A stretch of 64,000 nt of DNA. Origin: Ferruginibacter sp. Lineage in GTDB: Bacteria; Bacteroidota; Bacteroidia; Chitinophagales; Chitinophagaceae. The notes under the pieces were generated by a model that was not told the DNA's origin, ran no database searches, and was given only the letters and a program-made list of their open reading frames with translations. Location of the stretch: assembly GCA_014379905.1 (NCBI GenBank), contig JACMKX010000004.1, positions 1 to 64,000 of the forward strand. Reading direction: 5' to 3'. The position numbers were made by a program, and so were the translations under genes. Below are positions 51,895 to 61,400 of the stretch, in pieces. How positions within the stretch are numbered: the stretch's first letter is position 1; each line of letters begins with the position of its first letter.

Positions 51895-52710
51895 TTATAC
51901 AAAAAGATCATTGAATAATTCTCCACCGGGTGTTACTGAATATTTGTTGAAATCAGTAATGCCTTCTGCGGCCAATACCGCTTCGTCGATAAAAGTATTA
52001 CCTGTACATTCAGCCGAAGGTTTCGATAATATATAGTAAGCGGCATCTGCAATAATATCTACTGTACGGCTCATTTTCATTAAAGCTTCACCGCCCAGTA
52101 AATTATTTACTGCAGCCGTTGCTATGGTAGTTCGTGGCCACAATGCGTTGGCAGCAATATTGTATTTTTTTAGTTCAGCAGCCAGGCCAATAGCAATCAT
52201 ACTCATATCGTATTTGCTAATGGTATAAGCAAGGTGGCCGGCAAACCATTTTTTATCCATATTAATAGGGGGAGATAAATTTAGGATATGTGCATTGGCT
52301 CCTTTTTTTAAATGAGGAATGCAGGCACGGCTCATCATAAAAGTTCCCCTTACATTAATGTCGTACATCAGGTCAAAACGCTTGGGTTCTGTTTGTTCTG
52401 TAGGCGTAAGGTTAATGGCAGATGCATTGTTGATAAGGATATCAATACCACCAAATTTTTCTACTGTTTGTGCTACTACATTATCTATTTGGTCCTCAAA
52501 ACGGATATCACATTGCACTGCCAGGGCTTTTCCGCCTGCGGCTTCCATTTCCTGCGCAGCAGAAAAAATGGTGCCACCCAGTTTTGGATTTTCTTCCACG
52601 CTTTTACTTGCAATAACAATATTGGCACCTTCAGCAGCCAGTTTAAGCCCAATGGCTTTGCCTATTCCGCGGCTGGCACCGGTGATGATTACAGTTTTGT
52701 TTTGGAACAT
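51895..52710 (-). CDS. Short-chain dehydrogenase/reductase (HSDL2-like)
   Basis: 271 residues, classical SDR Rossmann fold. Cofactor loop TGASRGIGKAIG at 10-21; NNASAIN; catalytic Ser in NLSPPI and Tyr-x3-Lys in YTISKYD. The motif NMDKKWFAGHLAYTISK and WPRTTIATAAV resemble the hydroxysteroid dehydrogenase-like 2 group rather than FabG. An NADP preference is suggested by the basic residue after the loop. It oxidises or reduces an unknown alcohol, possibly a lipid. Confidence 0.93.
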   Translation of the reverse strand: MFQNKTVIITGASRGIGKAIGLKLAAEGANIVIASKSVEENPKLGGTIFSAAQEMEAAGGKALAVQCDIRFEDQIDNVVAQTVEKFGGIDILINNASAINLTPTEQTEPKRFDLMYDINVRGTFMMSRACIPHLKKGANAHILNLSPPINMDKKWFAGHLAYTISKYDMSMIAIGLAAELKKYNIAANALWPRTTIATAAVNNLLGGEALMKMSRTVDIIADAAYYILSKPSAECTGNTFIDEAVLAAEGITDFNKYSVTPGGELFNDLFV

Positions 52711-52733
52711 AGTTAACAGTTGATGGTGAATGG

Positions 52734-52773
52734 ATCATAGTTCATGGGGCAATGCTATGCCATGAACTATGAT
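52734..52773. repeat. 14-bp perfect inverted repeat of the 'TTCATGG' word family
   Basis: ATCATAGTTCATGG (52734-52747) and CCATGAACTATGAT (52760-52773) are exact inverted copies. Related words occur at 21627-21660 and 43143-43256. It lies between the SDR and OsmC genes; no U-tract. Confidence 0.75.
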
Positions 52774-52781
52774 CGATATGC

Positions 52782-53192
52782 TTAACTTAATGCAGCTTCG
52801 TGTGTAATATTAGTATGGTATAATTTTGAAATGGGGCAATTGGCTTTTGCATCAGCTACTGCAGCAGCAAACTGTTCTTCGTTAATACCTGGCACCGTTG
52901 CTTTTACATTTAAATGAGATTCGGTAATGGTACCATCTTCCAAAGTAATATCACAACGGGTTTCCAATGTATCGGCAGTAAACCCTGCGGCATTTAATAC
53001 AAAACTCAGCTTCATGGTAAAGCAGCCTGCATGTGCTGCGGCCGCCAGCTCTTCGGGGTTGGTACCCACACCATTTTCAAAACGGCTGCTGAAAGAATAT
53101 TGTGTTTTATCCAAAGTAGTACTTTGGGTGCTAAGATGCCCTTTGCCTTCTTTGCCGGTTCCCTGCCAAACGGCTGTTGCAAATCTTTTCAT
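52782..53192 (-). CDS. OsmC family peroxiredoxin-like protein
   Basis: 136 residues, with both catalytic cysteines: Cys57 in HAGCFTMKL and Cys119 in ANCPISKL. NPEELAAAAHAGCF and the N-terminal RFATAVWQGTGKEGKG (family WxGxxKxGxG) place it in the OsmC (not Ohr) branch. It reduces organic hydroperoxides in the cytoplasm. The ArsC-like gene lies 7 nt upstream in the same direction, so the two are a small stress operon. Confidence 0.94.
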   Translation of the reverse strand: MKRFATAVWQGTGKEGKGHLSTQSTTLDKTQYSFSSRFENGVGTNPEELAAAAHAGCFTMKLSFVLNAAGFTADTLETRCDITLEDGTITESHLNVKATVPGINEEQFAAAVADAKANCPISKLYHTNITHEAALS

Positions 53193-53199
53193 TGTTTTT

Positions 53200-53559
53200 T
53201 TATTTATATGTTTTTAATATTTTTTCAATGTACACCGTTTCGTCGTAGCCTGCTATTATTTCATTATCAATTTCAATAACAGGTCTTTTTATAATGCTGT
53301 TATGTTGCTGCATCATTTGTATAGCTGCTGCCTGGTTGTTTACAACAGGGTTGTTTGTATTCACTAAATCTTTCCAGGTGCTGCTTCGTTTATTAAAAAT
53401 AGTTTCCCAGCCTGTTAACCTGCTCCACTCTTTTAATTTTTCAGCAGAGATACCTTCTTTTTTATAATCGTGCCATTCAAAAGGGATATTATTTTTTTTA
53501 AACCAGGCAGCGGCTTTTTTAATAATATCGCAGTTGGGTATGCCATACATTTTGATCAT
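53200..53559 (-). CDS. ArsC/Spx family protein (YffB-like)
   Basis: 119 residues, thioredoxin-like ArsC fold. A single N-terminal Cys10 in YGIPNCDIIKKA replaces the CxxC of Spx. WHDYKKEGISAEKLKEW and IFNKRSSTWKDL, plus KRPVIEIDNEIIAGYDE near the end, are family motifs. It is probably a glutathione- or thiol-linked reductase of unknown substrate; arsenate reduction is not implied, as no ars genes are present. It precedes osmC. Confidence 0.9.
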   Translation of the reverse strand: MIKMYGIPNCDIIKKAAAWFKKNNIPFEWHDYKKEGISAEKLKEWSRLTGWETIFNKRSSTWKDLVNTNNPVVNNQAAAIQMMQQHNSIIKRPVIEIDNEIIAGYDETVYIEKILKTYK

Positions 53560-53659
53560 GTTGTATTGCTTGCTTTACTGAAAATTTCAGGCTTCGAAGT
53601 TAGTACAACAGCGGTAAAATAATGAAGGAAATTATATCGGGTGCTGTATCATTTTACAG

Positions 53660-53749
53660 AAAGCTGTCAGCCTGAGCTTGTCGAAGGCGAATTTAAAAAG
53701 TGGGTATATTTCGGTTTCGTCCCGATAGCTATCGGGACAACCTGGCAAG
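53660..53749. repeat. Dispersed CTGAGCTTGT-type repeat, copy 2, with 20-bp perfect palindrome
   Basis: It shares AAGCTGTCAGCCTGAGCTTGT with 44895-44915. The right half differs: it contains GTCCCGATAGCTATCGGGAC at 53719-53738, a perfect 20-bp palindrome. It lies in the ArsC/lptC interval, upstream of the ArsC-like start and behind lptC. Confidence 0.75.
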
Positions 53750-53782
53750 TATTTGTATTCATTTCAAAGAAAAAATACTGCC

Positions 53783-54355
53783 TTACATCGGAAATTTCGA
53801 TGCAGGAACCGTAACAATTCCTGTAGGTTGTTTAATGTACCGTTGTTTAAAATCCTGGCTCGCTTCCATACCTATGCCATCAATAATTTGAGTAAAGGTC
53901 CGGATCTTAACAGGCTTTTCTGTATAAAACTCCCAACCCGTGCGGTTCCTGTTCCAGTACAGTTCGTCGGTGGTTAATTTTTCGCCTTTGCTGTTAATTA
54001 CTTTTACGCTGTCGCGCAGGTAGATAATGTTCTCACTTTCTTTATAGCGGGCATAAAGTGCGGTGAGTTTACTCTCCACTATCCCAGAATCATCGTAAAA
54101 ATCCACCGCCAGTGTTTTGGGAAATTCAATGTAAGGAACGGTGTCCTGCACCCTTAGCATTAGGGGGGAGGTTAAAATGGCCTTTGTTTTTCCACCTGTG
54201 GTAAAAGTGATCACCACATCCTTAGCTTCCTCTACTCCTGTTTTTTTTGTATGTAGATCGTTTACATCCCCTTCATTATTTTCGCAGGATGCTAAAAAAA
54301 GGCAGCCTGTTAAAAGGGCTGCCCTGCATATTTTATATAAAAAAGTTTGAAACAT
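53783..54355 (-). CDS. lptC: LPS export ABC transporter periplasmic protein LptC
   Basis: 190 residues. It has a lipoprotein-type signal ending LASC (Cys24), rather than the TM anchor of E. coli LptC. The mature part is a beta-jellyroll: KAILTSPLMLRVQDTVPYIEFPKTLAVDFYDDSG, LTALYARYKESENIIYLRDSVKVINSKGEKLTTDELYWN. It passes LPS from LptBFG to LptA. It follows the outer-membrane protein gene by 16 nt, in the run LON - coaX - OMP - lptC. Confidence 0.9.
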   Translation of the reverse strand: MFQTFLYKICRAALLTGCLFLASCENNEGDVNDLHTKKTGVEEAKDVVITFTTGGKTKAILTSPLMLRVQDTVPYIEFPKTLAVDFYDDSGIVESKLTALYARYKESENIIYLRDSVKVINSKGEKLTTDELYWNRNRTGWEFYTEKPVKIRTFTQIIDGIGMEASQDFKQRYIKQPTGIVTVPASKFPM

Positions 54356-54371
54356 ATTTTAGGTGGATATA

Positions 54372-55751
54372 CTAATCGTATTTGTATCTTGTAAACCAAC
54401 GGGCGCTCATGTTTATTCCTATATTAAAACGAAGTAAGCCTTCCCGCAAACTCTGGCTTTTTTTATTACCCCTTCCACCCAGTTCAACTCCTGCATTCAA
54501 CACCACATCACCATCCCTGGCAGCTTCATAATAATTGCGCTGAATTTTTGTAAGCGGCATTCCTGCGCCAAAGGTAAAGGCATAATTTGCCCGGTTATTA
54601 TCATCCAGTTTAATATAGTCGTTACCATAATAAAAGCCGGCACGGTATTTTACAAAACTCCAGTATTTGGAAGCAGGTGTATTAATCTTTGCCGGAAAAT
54701 ATTGTGCACCCACCCTGAATGTATAAGTATTTTGAACAGCGTCCTTTTGTCCGTAATAACGATAGCTGTCCCAGTTGGTCATTTCAATATCAGCTCCCCA
54801 CAACCAGTTGTCATTTGCGTAGGTAAAACCTGCACCATAGGTTGCAGGAACTTTAATAGTACCCTTTACGCCTAATGTGGAAGACACCGTATCAATGGTA
54901 GGGGTACCACCGTTTCCGTCGTCAGCATAGGTTTCAGCTATATTGTCTCTTTTGCCACTGAGGTTTTGTTGCAGCTTTGCATAAGCACCGAGTCGCAACA
55001 CGCCTCTACGCCTGTTGGGGTGAGCAGAATCCTTATTATTGAAACGTATTTCATACTGCATACCAAGGTCTAAAAATGCGCCGCCAAACTGTGTCTTAGT
55101 AGCGGTATTGGATTTGTAGTAGATAACAGTATCATTGATTAGATTTAGCCGTGTACTGTAGTCTTTAGATCCAAAAGAATAGCCTGTGCTTGCGCCAAAG
55201 CTGAAATTTTTAAGCTTAATACCAGTGCTGATATTTGCCTGTGTGATGCCACCAGTGCCCTCAAATAGTGTTCTAAGGCTATCTAAATTCGGCAGGCGTT
55301 CATTTTTTTCTATTTTATAATTAATGCGGGTAACCGGGCGCAGGCCAAAACTTACTCCCCAAAAATTTCCTTTTTTCTGAAATTTTTGAGATGCAATAGG
55401 AAATCCTATTTGCAGGTAAGAGATAAAAGTATTTACAGATTTAAATTTTTCAGGACTGTTATTGCTTTTAAGATTGCGGATATCGATGCTGGCGCCTATA
55501 TCAAAAACGGTATTCTTTAAATTTGCCAGGGAAGCCGGGTTTATAAAATTGATGCTCTGAAAATCGGAATAACCTGCAGAAATCCCTCCCATGCCCCGGT
55601 TAACCATATTTTGGTTGGGAGCAATATCTCCTATGCCATACCTGGAGTAGGGGGAATTTTCCTGTGCTATTGCCAATGTGGAAATAAATAGGGCAGCAAT
55701 AAGGCCGAGTGTTCTCTTAAGTCGGGCAGTTGTTGGTTTCACTAAGTGCAT
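54372..55751 (-). CDS. Outer-membrane beta-barrel protein, unknown
   Basis: 459 residues from the Met at 55751, chosen because it gives a signal peptide (LKRTLGLIAALFISTLAIAQ); an upstream ATG at 55811 is unlikely. ENSPYSRYGIGDIAPNQNMVNRGMGGISAGYSDFQSINFINPASLANL resembles the N-terminus of PorV/FadL-like barrels. Amphipathic strands continue to a terminal KYD. The start overlaps the coaX end by 35 nt, so translation is coupled. I know this position beside coaX and lptC in other Bacteroidota. Confidence 0.85.
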   Translation of the reverse strand: MHLVKPTTARLKRTLGLIAALFISTLAIAQENSPYSRYGIGDIAPNQNMVNRGMGGISAGYSDFQSINFINPASLANLKNTVFDIGASIDIRNLKSNNSPEKFKSVNTFISYLQIGFPIASQKFQKKGNFWGVSFGLRPVTRINYKIEKNERLPNLDSLRTLFEGTGGITQANISTGIKLKNFSFGASTGYSFGSKDYSTRLNLINDTVIYYKSNTATKTQFGGAFLDLGMQYEIRFNNKDSAHPNRRRGVLRLGAYAKLQQNLSGKRDNIAETYADDGNGGTPTIDTVSSTLGVKGTIKVPATYGAGFTYANDNWLWGADIEMTNWDSYRYYGQKDAVQNTYTFRVGAQYFPAKINTPASKYWSFVKYRAGFYYGNDYIKLDDNNRANYAFTFGAGMPLTKIQRNYYEAARDGDVVLNAGVELGGRGNKKSQSLREGLLRFNIGINMSARWFTRYKYD

Positions 55752-56448
55752 ACAGTCCTTTGAATAAAAAATTATGGTCGGCAAATATCCTGTATTTAAG
55801 TTGACTTGCAAAATAGGCCGAATTACCCCCGGTTAAAACGACGTTAAAGTTGCCAAATTTTTGCCCGTATTTTTCTATGAAACCCTCTATTTCATTGATT
55901 ATTCCAACAATCACCCCGCTTTGGAGATTTGTTTTTGTATCATAACCTATCAGCGGAAAATTCCAGTCTGCTGTTACCAAAGGCAGTTTCGCAGTAAAAT
56001 TATGCATGGATTTAAAACGCATATCCATGCCCGGCGAAATAGCGCCACCTAAAAACTGGTGGTATTGATTTATAAAATTATATGTAATACAACTTCCCAG
56101 GCCAATGACCAGGCTATTTTGATTGGGATAAAAATGTGCTGCGGCAGCCATCAACGCCAGCCTGTCGGCACCAATTGTTTCAGGCTTTCCTACCGGGGTG
56201 GTAAAATTTATTTTAGTAAGATGGGAGAGTTTATGAAACACAGTTTGCGCTGCCAGTATTTTTTCGATACCTTCGTTGTGATTGATAACAGAAGATAAAA
56301 TGGAGTGGTCAGGGTTGGTATCCTTCAAGAGAGATTGGATAGTTTCATCGGTATCATCGGGTAAATAAATTTCTTCTATGAATTCATCTTCTTTGAATAC
56401 AGCAACTTTCAGCCGGGTATTTCCAAAATCAAAACAAAGGGTGGTCAT
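55717..56448 (-). CDS. coaX: Type III pantothenate kinase
   Basis: 243 residues, first step of CoA synthesis in the cytoplasm. ASKHA fold: LCFDFGNTRLKVAVF (phosphate 1), VGKPETIGADRLALMAAA, LGSCITYNFI, GGAISPGMDMRFKSMH, and VLTGGNSAYFA. It is insensitive to CoA feedback in characterised members and needs a monovalent cation. The gene lies 10 nt after the LON-type gene. Confidence 0.95.
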   Translation of the reverse strand: MTTLCFDFGNTRLKVAVFKEDEFIEEIYLPDDTDETIQSLLKDTNPDHSILSSVINHNEGIEKILAAQTVFHKLSHLTKINFTTPVGKPETIGADRLALMAAAAHFYPNQNSLVIGLGSCITYNFINQYHQFLGGAISPGMDMRFKSMHNFTAKLPLVTADWNFPLIGYDTKTNLQSGVIVGIINEIEGFIEKYGQKFGNFNVVLTGGNSAYFASQLKYRIFADHNFLFKGLYALSETNNCPT

Positions 56449-56458
56449 GATGAACGTA

Positions 56459-57097
56459 TTAATTGAATTTAAATCCTTCCAGGTTCTTAAAATGCCCGTT
56501 CATTTGTATTTTTCCTTTCAGCAGGTCCATATGTTCCATTATGGGCAACACTTTGGTAAGATGCCTTTTTAAGAATTCTTCCCGCTGCAATTCCTGCGAA
56601 AGCTCCAGTAAATGAAATTCATCTTCTAAAGAAAGTCCTGCATGATGTGCTACATCAAAACTAACAAGTTCAGCATCGGGTTTACCAAAATCTTTGGTTA
56701 CACCTAATCTTTCGTGCAGGGTCCTGATACCCTGCAATATGATCTTCATTTTTGCTGCGCTTCTTTTGCGTTGATCCACCGGGTAAGTTACAATAGCGCC
56801 GCTATATAATTTATCAGGTAATGCTTTTACTACTTCTAAAATTTTAAACACAGCCTCCCCCTCTGTTTTAATATCCATTTTCCCATCATCGTATTCTTTG
56901 CTGATCTCTTTTATTTGAACGAGGGTACCCATTTCCTGTACCTTATCTTTTATTACAGCAGGTATGCCAAAAGGTTTGCCCGATGCCTGGCAGTCTTTAA
57001 TGAGTTGTTTATAACGGGGCTCAAAAATATGCAGGTTCAAATGTTCGCCGGGATATATAACAAGGCCCAGCGGAAATATGGGAATGAAGTTGGTCAT
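56459..57097 (-). CDS. LON peptidase substrate-binding (N-terminal) domain protein
   Basis: 212 residues. IPIFPLGLVIYPGEHLNLHIFEPRYKQLIKDC is the classic Lon N-domain beginning. IKEISKEYDDGKMDIKTEGEAVFKI and a helical C-terminal tail follow. There is no AAA+ or protease domain. It is a stand-alone substrate-recognition relative, with an unknown partner. It starts the run with coaX. Confidence 0.92.
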   Translation of the reverse strand: MTNFIPIFPLGLVIYPGEHLNLHIFEPRYKQLIKDCQASGKPFGIPAVIKDKVQEMGTLVQIKEISKEYDDGKMDIKTEGEAVFKILEVVKALPDKLYSGAIVTYPVDQRKRSAAKMKIILQGIRTLHERLGVTKDFGKPDAELVSFDVAHHAGLSLEDEFHLLELSQELQREEFLKRHLTKVLPIMEHMDLLKGKIQMNGHFKNLEGFKFN

Positions 57098-57132
57098 GCT
57101 TTTAATTGGAAGTTCAAATTTAGGAATAGTTA

Positions 57133-57217
57133 GCGGATACTGGATACCAGATGATACCAGATACCGGATACTGGATGGTGCAGGTACGTATGACCAGGAT
57201 CCGGCATCCAGTATCTA
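57133..57217. repeat. Degenerate tandem/inverted repeat of 'GATACTGGAT' words
   Basis: GATACTGGAT occurs twice, at about 57137 and 57167, with near-copies GATACCAG, and then the inverted GCATCCAGTATCT at 57204-57216. It lies in the divergent interval between the LON-type gene and meaB. Confidence 0.7.
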
Positions 57218-57240
57218 ATTAATTCCATTATTTTGCATTT

Positions 57241-58131
57241 ATGTGGGATCAACTCAAACATAGCCTTGGCAACGATTTTAAAAGTCTTGCCCGCAGCATT
57301 TCACTGGTAGAAAATGAAGTAGCCGGTTATGAAAATTTTCTACAACAGTTACCACAAAACAATGCCCGCATCATTGGGATTACCGGCCCGCCGGGTGCAG
57401 GAAAGAGTACGCTTACAGATGCCCTCCTGGGCGCTTATGTAGCAGAAGGTAAAAAAGTAGCCGTGATTTGTGTGGATCCCTCTTCTCCCTTTAACCTGGG
57501 CGCTTTATTGGGCGACAGGATAAGAATGAGCGACTGGTACAATCACCCGCAGGTTTTTATACGATCGTTGGCCAGCCGGGGTTCAATGGGCGGACTACAT
57601 CCAAAGATCATTGAAGTAACCGACACTATAAAAGCCGCCGGTTTTGATGTAGTGATTATAGAAACGGTAGGCGTGGGGCAAAGCGAAATTGAAATTGCGG
57701 GCCTGGCAGATATCACTGTAGTAGTACTGGTACCCGAAGCCGGCGATGAAATACAAACCATGAAAAGCGGCCTGATGGAAATTGCCGATGTGTTTGTGGT
57801 TAACAAGGCCGACAGGCCGGGCGCAGCAACTTTTGTAAAAAACCTGAAACAAATGCTGGCCCCTGCTTTTCACAATCATCAACAGGAAATACCCATTGTA
57901 AAAACAATTGCCTCGCAAAAAGAAGGTGTGGACGAATTAAAGGAAAAGATAACTAACCTGCTTGCCAGCCAAAATGCTGAAAGAAAATTATGGCTATTGG
58001 CAGAAAAAGCCTACCAGTTGATTCGCAATAAAAAAATGAAAAATGTAAACAAGCAGGCATTGAAAGAAAGCATTGCAAACGAAAAAGGGGAATTCAACCT
58101 TTATAAATTTGTAGAAAAAATAAGTTTCTAG
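57241..58131 (+). CDS. meaB: Methylmalonyl-CoA mutase-associated GTPase MeaB
   Basis: 296 residues. G3E-family GTPase that protects or reloads adenosylcobalamin-dependent methylmalonyl-CoA mutase. P-loop GITGPPGAGKSTL at about 46-58; VDPSSPFNLGALLGDRIRM; ETVGVGQSE (switch); VNKADRPGA (NKxD). The C-terminal helices are for dimerisation. The mutase genes are not in this window. A TTATTTTG box ends 5 nt before the ATG. Confidence 0.96.
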   Translation: MWDQLKHSLGNDFKSLARSISLVENEVAGYENFLQQLPQNNARIIGITGPPGAGKSTLTDALLGAYVAEGKKVAVICVDPSSPFNLGALLGDRIRMSDWYNHPQVFIRSLASRGSMGGLHPKIIEVTDTIKAAGFDVVIIETVGVGQSEIEIAGLADITVVVLVPEAGDEIQTMKSGLMEIADVFVVNKADRPGAATFVKNLKQMLAPAFHNHQQEIPIVKTIASQKEGVDELKEKITNLLASQNAERKLWLLAEKAYQLIRNKKMKNVNKQALKESIANEKGEFNLYKFVEKISF

Positions 58132-58152
58132 CTGCTAAAGGTTTACTGTCAA

Positions 58153-58380
58153 TTAGCCATTTTCTATCTCTTTCTGACTCTTCCACCAGCGATAGCCAAT
58201 AAACCCCATGATTAAAAAAGGGGCTCCCATTAAATATAGAATGCCCTGGTTCATTCCCAGTGCAGGTTTTTCGCCCAACTGCGACGCCGTTTTTGTGCAC
58301 ATGGCGCACTGCGCCGTCACTTCTCCTGAGAAAAGAAATAAAAAAGAAAAAACCATGAAAAAGAAAACTTGTTTTTTCAT
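58153..58380 (-). CDS. Small CxMC membrane protein, unknown
   Basis: 75 residues. A signal peptide (FFFMVFSFLFLFSGEVTAQ) is followed directly by CAMC, then a short linker, one TM segment (GILYLMGAPFLIMGFIGYRWW) and a charged tail. The CxxC would face the periplasm, so redox or metal binding is possible. I remember similar short Bacteroidota proteins next to unrelated genes. It is convergent with meaB and downstream of the CHAT operon. Confidence 0.72.
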   Translation of the reverse strand: MKKQVFFFMVFSFLFLFSGEVTAQCAMCTKTASQLGEKPALGMNQGILYLMGAPFLIMGFIGYRWWKSQKEIENG

Positions 58381-58418
58381 GTCGCAAAGTTAATTAATAA
58401 ATGGAAGTGATAGGAGGC

Positions 58419-61400
58419 CTAACTGTTTTTTGGTTTGCTTTTCTTTAAAAAAAACGAAAGGGCAATAAATGATAATATGAAAGCGATTCCACCGATCCAA
58501 TACCATTTTGTTTGGCTGTTTTCTTTAAAAATAATAGGAGAACTATCGCCCATAATCACCAGCCCTGCCCAGTACTGCGGTGCGAGCATACGGCCGTCAC
58601 TTTGTTGCAGGTAACTGAGTTTTGCCTGGCGGAGGGCTTCATCTTTTGTTATACCCTCCTGGAGGTTTTTATAAAAAAGGTCAGTAATAATGGTGCTGGT
58701 CTGCTCATCAATTTTCCATAAGCCTGTTAAAATGCTTTCGCTGCCCGCATAAGTAAAAGCGTGCGCCATCGAAATCATGCCTTCACCATCCTGGTAACCC
58801 GGTTTGCCGGATTCGCAGGCAGTTAATACAGAAAGATCTGAACTGAGATCGCAATTATAAATATCAAATAAGTACAAAGAATTTTCTGTATTCGCCCGCT
58901 GCGGATCTTTAGCAAATATAAGCCTTGAAAATTCGGGAGAATTATTATTGGACTCTGCATGCGTTCCTATATGAATAATGCTGTGATTGCCCGCCTGTGT
59001 TTTAAAAGCTGCGGGCGTAGATTCATCATTTAAAAATAACTGACCCCCCAGTTTATTCTGTATTTTTTTTGCCAGGCTGGTGGTAAAAGGCAAAGGCAAC
59101 AAAGAAAGATAAGTGTTATCCATATGCAGGGAATCATTTTTAATGACACTGCTGTAATCCTTCTTCTGCTTATCAGAAAATTCGGGAGAGAAACCAATGA
59201 AATTATCTTTCATTGGAGCGCCGGCTTTTTTTGAACTTAATGCCAGCAAACTGTAGTGATAGGAAATAGCATATTTATTCAGTAAACATTGGCTGCTGAG
59301 TTCCTTATAAGTTTTTACAACAACAGGACTCAGCATTTCAAAACTAAGATTGTATAAAAAGTCGTCGGGGATAATAATGATACGTTTGCTGTTAATCTCT
59401 TTTTCTACCGGCTTCCACAATTGCCCGTATAAATTAAAACTGGCTTTGCCAATTTCTGCAGCGGTAGTTTTAGGATCATTTAAAACTGCAATGATATCCT
59501 GGAGATTAGCGGATGGAAGGGGAACCAGTTTTTGTTTTTCCCTGCTGGCTACCAATACAAAAAGATCTTCCCCGTTAAAATAATAGCGTAACAGGTTTAT
59601 CCCGGCAGGAATAGCCTGACTGAATTCTTTTAATGTTTTTTGGTTGGATGCATAGCGCATATTATAATAGGCAGCATATTTTGTGCGGAGCATTTGTTGA
59701 TATTGATTCCATTGATTGATGGAACTGAGATAAGCCCTGATCTTTTCATCATGGCTGCCGGCACGATCCAGGGAGGACTGTATTGCTTCCTTTAATTTAG
59801 TTTCCTGCTCAATAACCCCTGGCGGTACTTTGGCAAACCGGATAGCTTTTTGCTTATCCATGCGGGAACGAATGCGGGCGTACATACCCGATTCATGCAG
59901 GCCGATCATTTGGTCGAGGTAGTTAATTTTTCCTGTGTGGTTGTACAATTCGTAGTTGAGTTTTTTAATAAAATCCAACAGGTCCTTACTGTTGGCAATT
60001 AAAATATTCACATCTTTTTGCTCAAAAAGAATTGATTTTCTTTTATCCAGGATATCTTTTGCAACATATAATTCATTTAGTAAAAGAACAATAGCCGCTG
60101 TATCATTTTTGGCTGTTAATTCATAAGAGGCTTTTGCCTTTAAAAGGATCAGCCGTGGCTTTTCCATTTCTATCCTGATAGAATCTATCATCTTACTGCT
60201 TTTCGCAATAATCTTATCCACCACGTTCAAACCGGTTGATGCAGCTGTAATGGTTTCCCTGTACTTTTTCAATTCAAAATCAACTTCTGCCAGGTTTTTT
60301 AATTGGAGCACATTGCCAAGGGAATTTTCACCCTGCACTTTTTTTACATAATTTAAACCTTTGTTAGCGAGGTTAACGGCAAGCAATGCTTCATTGTTAG
60401 TAGCATAAAACATGGTCATATTTCCCAGGTAGCTTAAGTAGAGATCATCGTACTGCCCGGCGTATACAATTTCATAAATACGGTTTGCTTCCTCAAAATG
60501 TGCAGCGGCAGCTTTATTGTCTTTCAATTCCTGGGCAGCCACTGCCAGTTGCCAATAAGCTTCTGCCGCCCATGAAATATTTATATCTCCCTGCTCTTTA
60601 ATGTGGCTGAGGGCGTTGTTTAAAGAAGTTTGAGCTTTAAGATAATTTCGTTGATTGTTATATATGGTGCCTAAAAAAATTAAAGATTTATACACTTCAG
60701 GGCTCTTACTACCGAAGCTGGCTGCTTTTTGTTGGTAGGAATAAAACAACAGGTCATGCGCTTTGGTAAAATCACCCAGTTCCAAATATACTTTTGCAAG
60801 ATTATCGATGGCCTGGTATTGATTTATCCTGGCATTCTCTTTCTTGGCATGTGGCTCCGGCGAGGAAACAAATTCTTTATAATTGCTGATCACCTTTTCA
60901 AAGGTGCTGATGGCTTCCTGTGTTTTGCCGAGTGCAGTATAGCAACTTCCAATATTATTTTGTACCAAAGCAACTCTAAAATGCCTGTTCAATGGATTGG
61001 CTTCCATAGCATTTAATGCATCAATAGCTTTACTGAAATAAAAGACGGCGCTATCGATTTTGGAAGAGTACCACATTACAATACCCAGCGAATTATTGGC
61101 GAAATACATTTTTTGGGCGTCAGGCTTAGGATTGCGTTTTAAATATTCTATTGATTTTAAATAATGCCCGCTTGCCTGTGCATTCTTACCCAGGCGCATG
61201 GCAAAATCGCCCATGTTGGATTGTATAGGGGAGAGATCGGATGTTATAACTGATTGTTTTGTTATAAAGTAATGGTCAACTTCTAATACCAGTTTATAGG
61301 CAAGTTCATTATCGCCTTGGTTACTGACAAAAAAGGCGGCTTCCAGATAAATTGGTACCAACGCCTTATGATAAGGAAAAGCACTTTTTGCCTTCTGTAC

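Noticed and set aside
53200-53559. Arsenate reductase in an arsenic-resistance locus
   Set aside because: It has the fold but belongs to the YffB/Spx-like group with a single Cys, and no arsR, arsB or acr3 is nearby.
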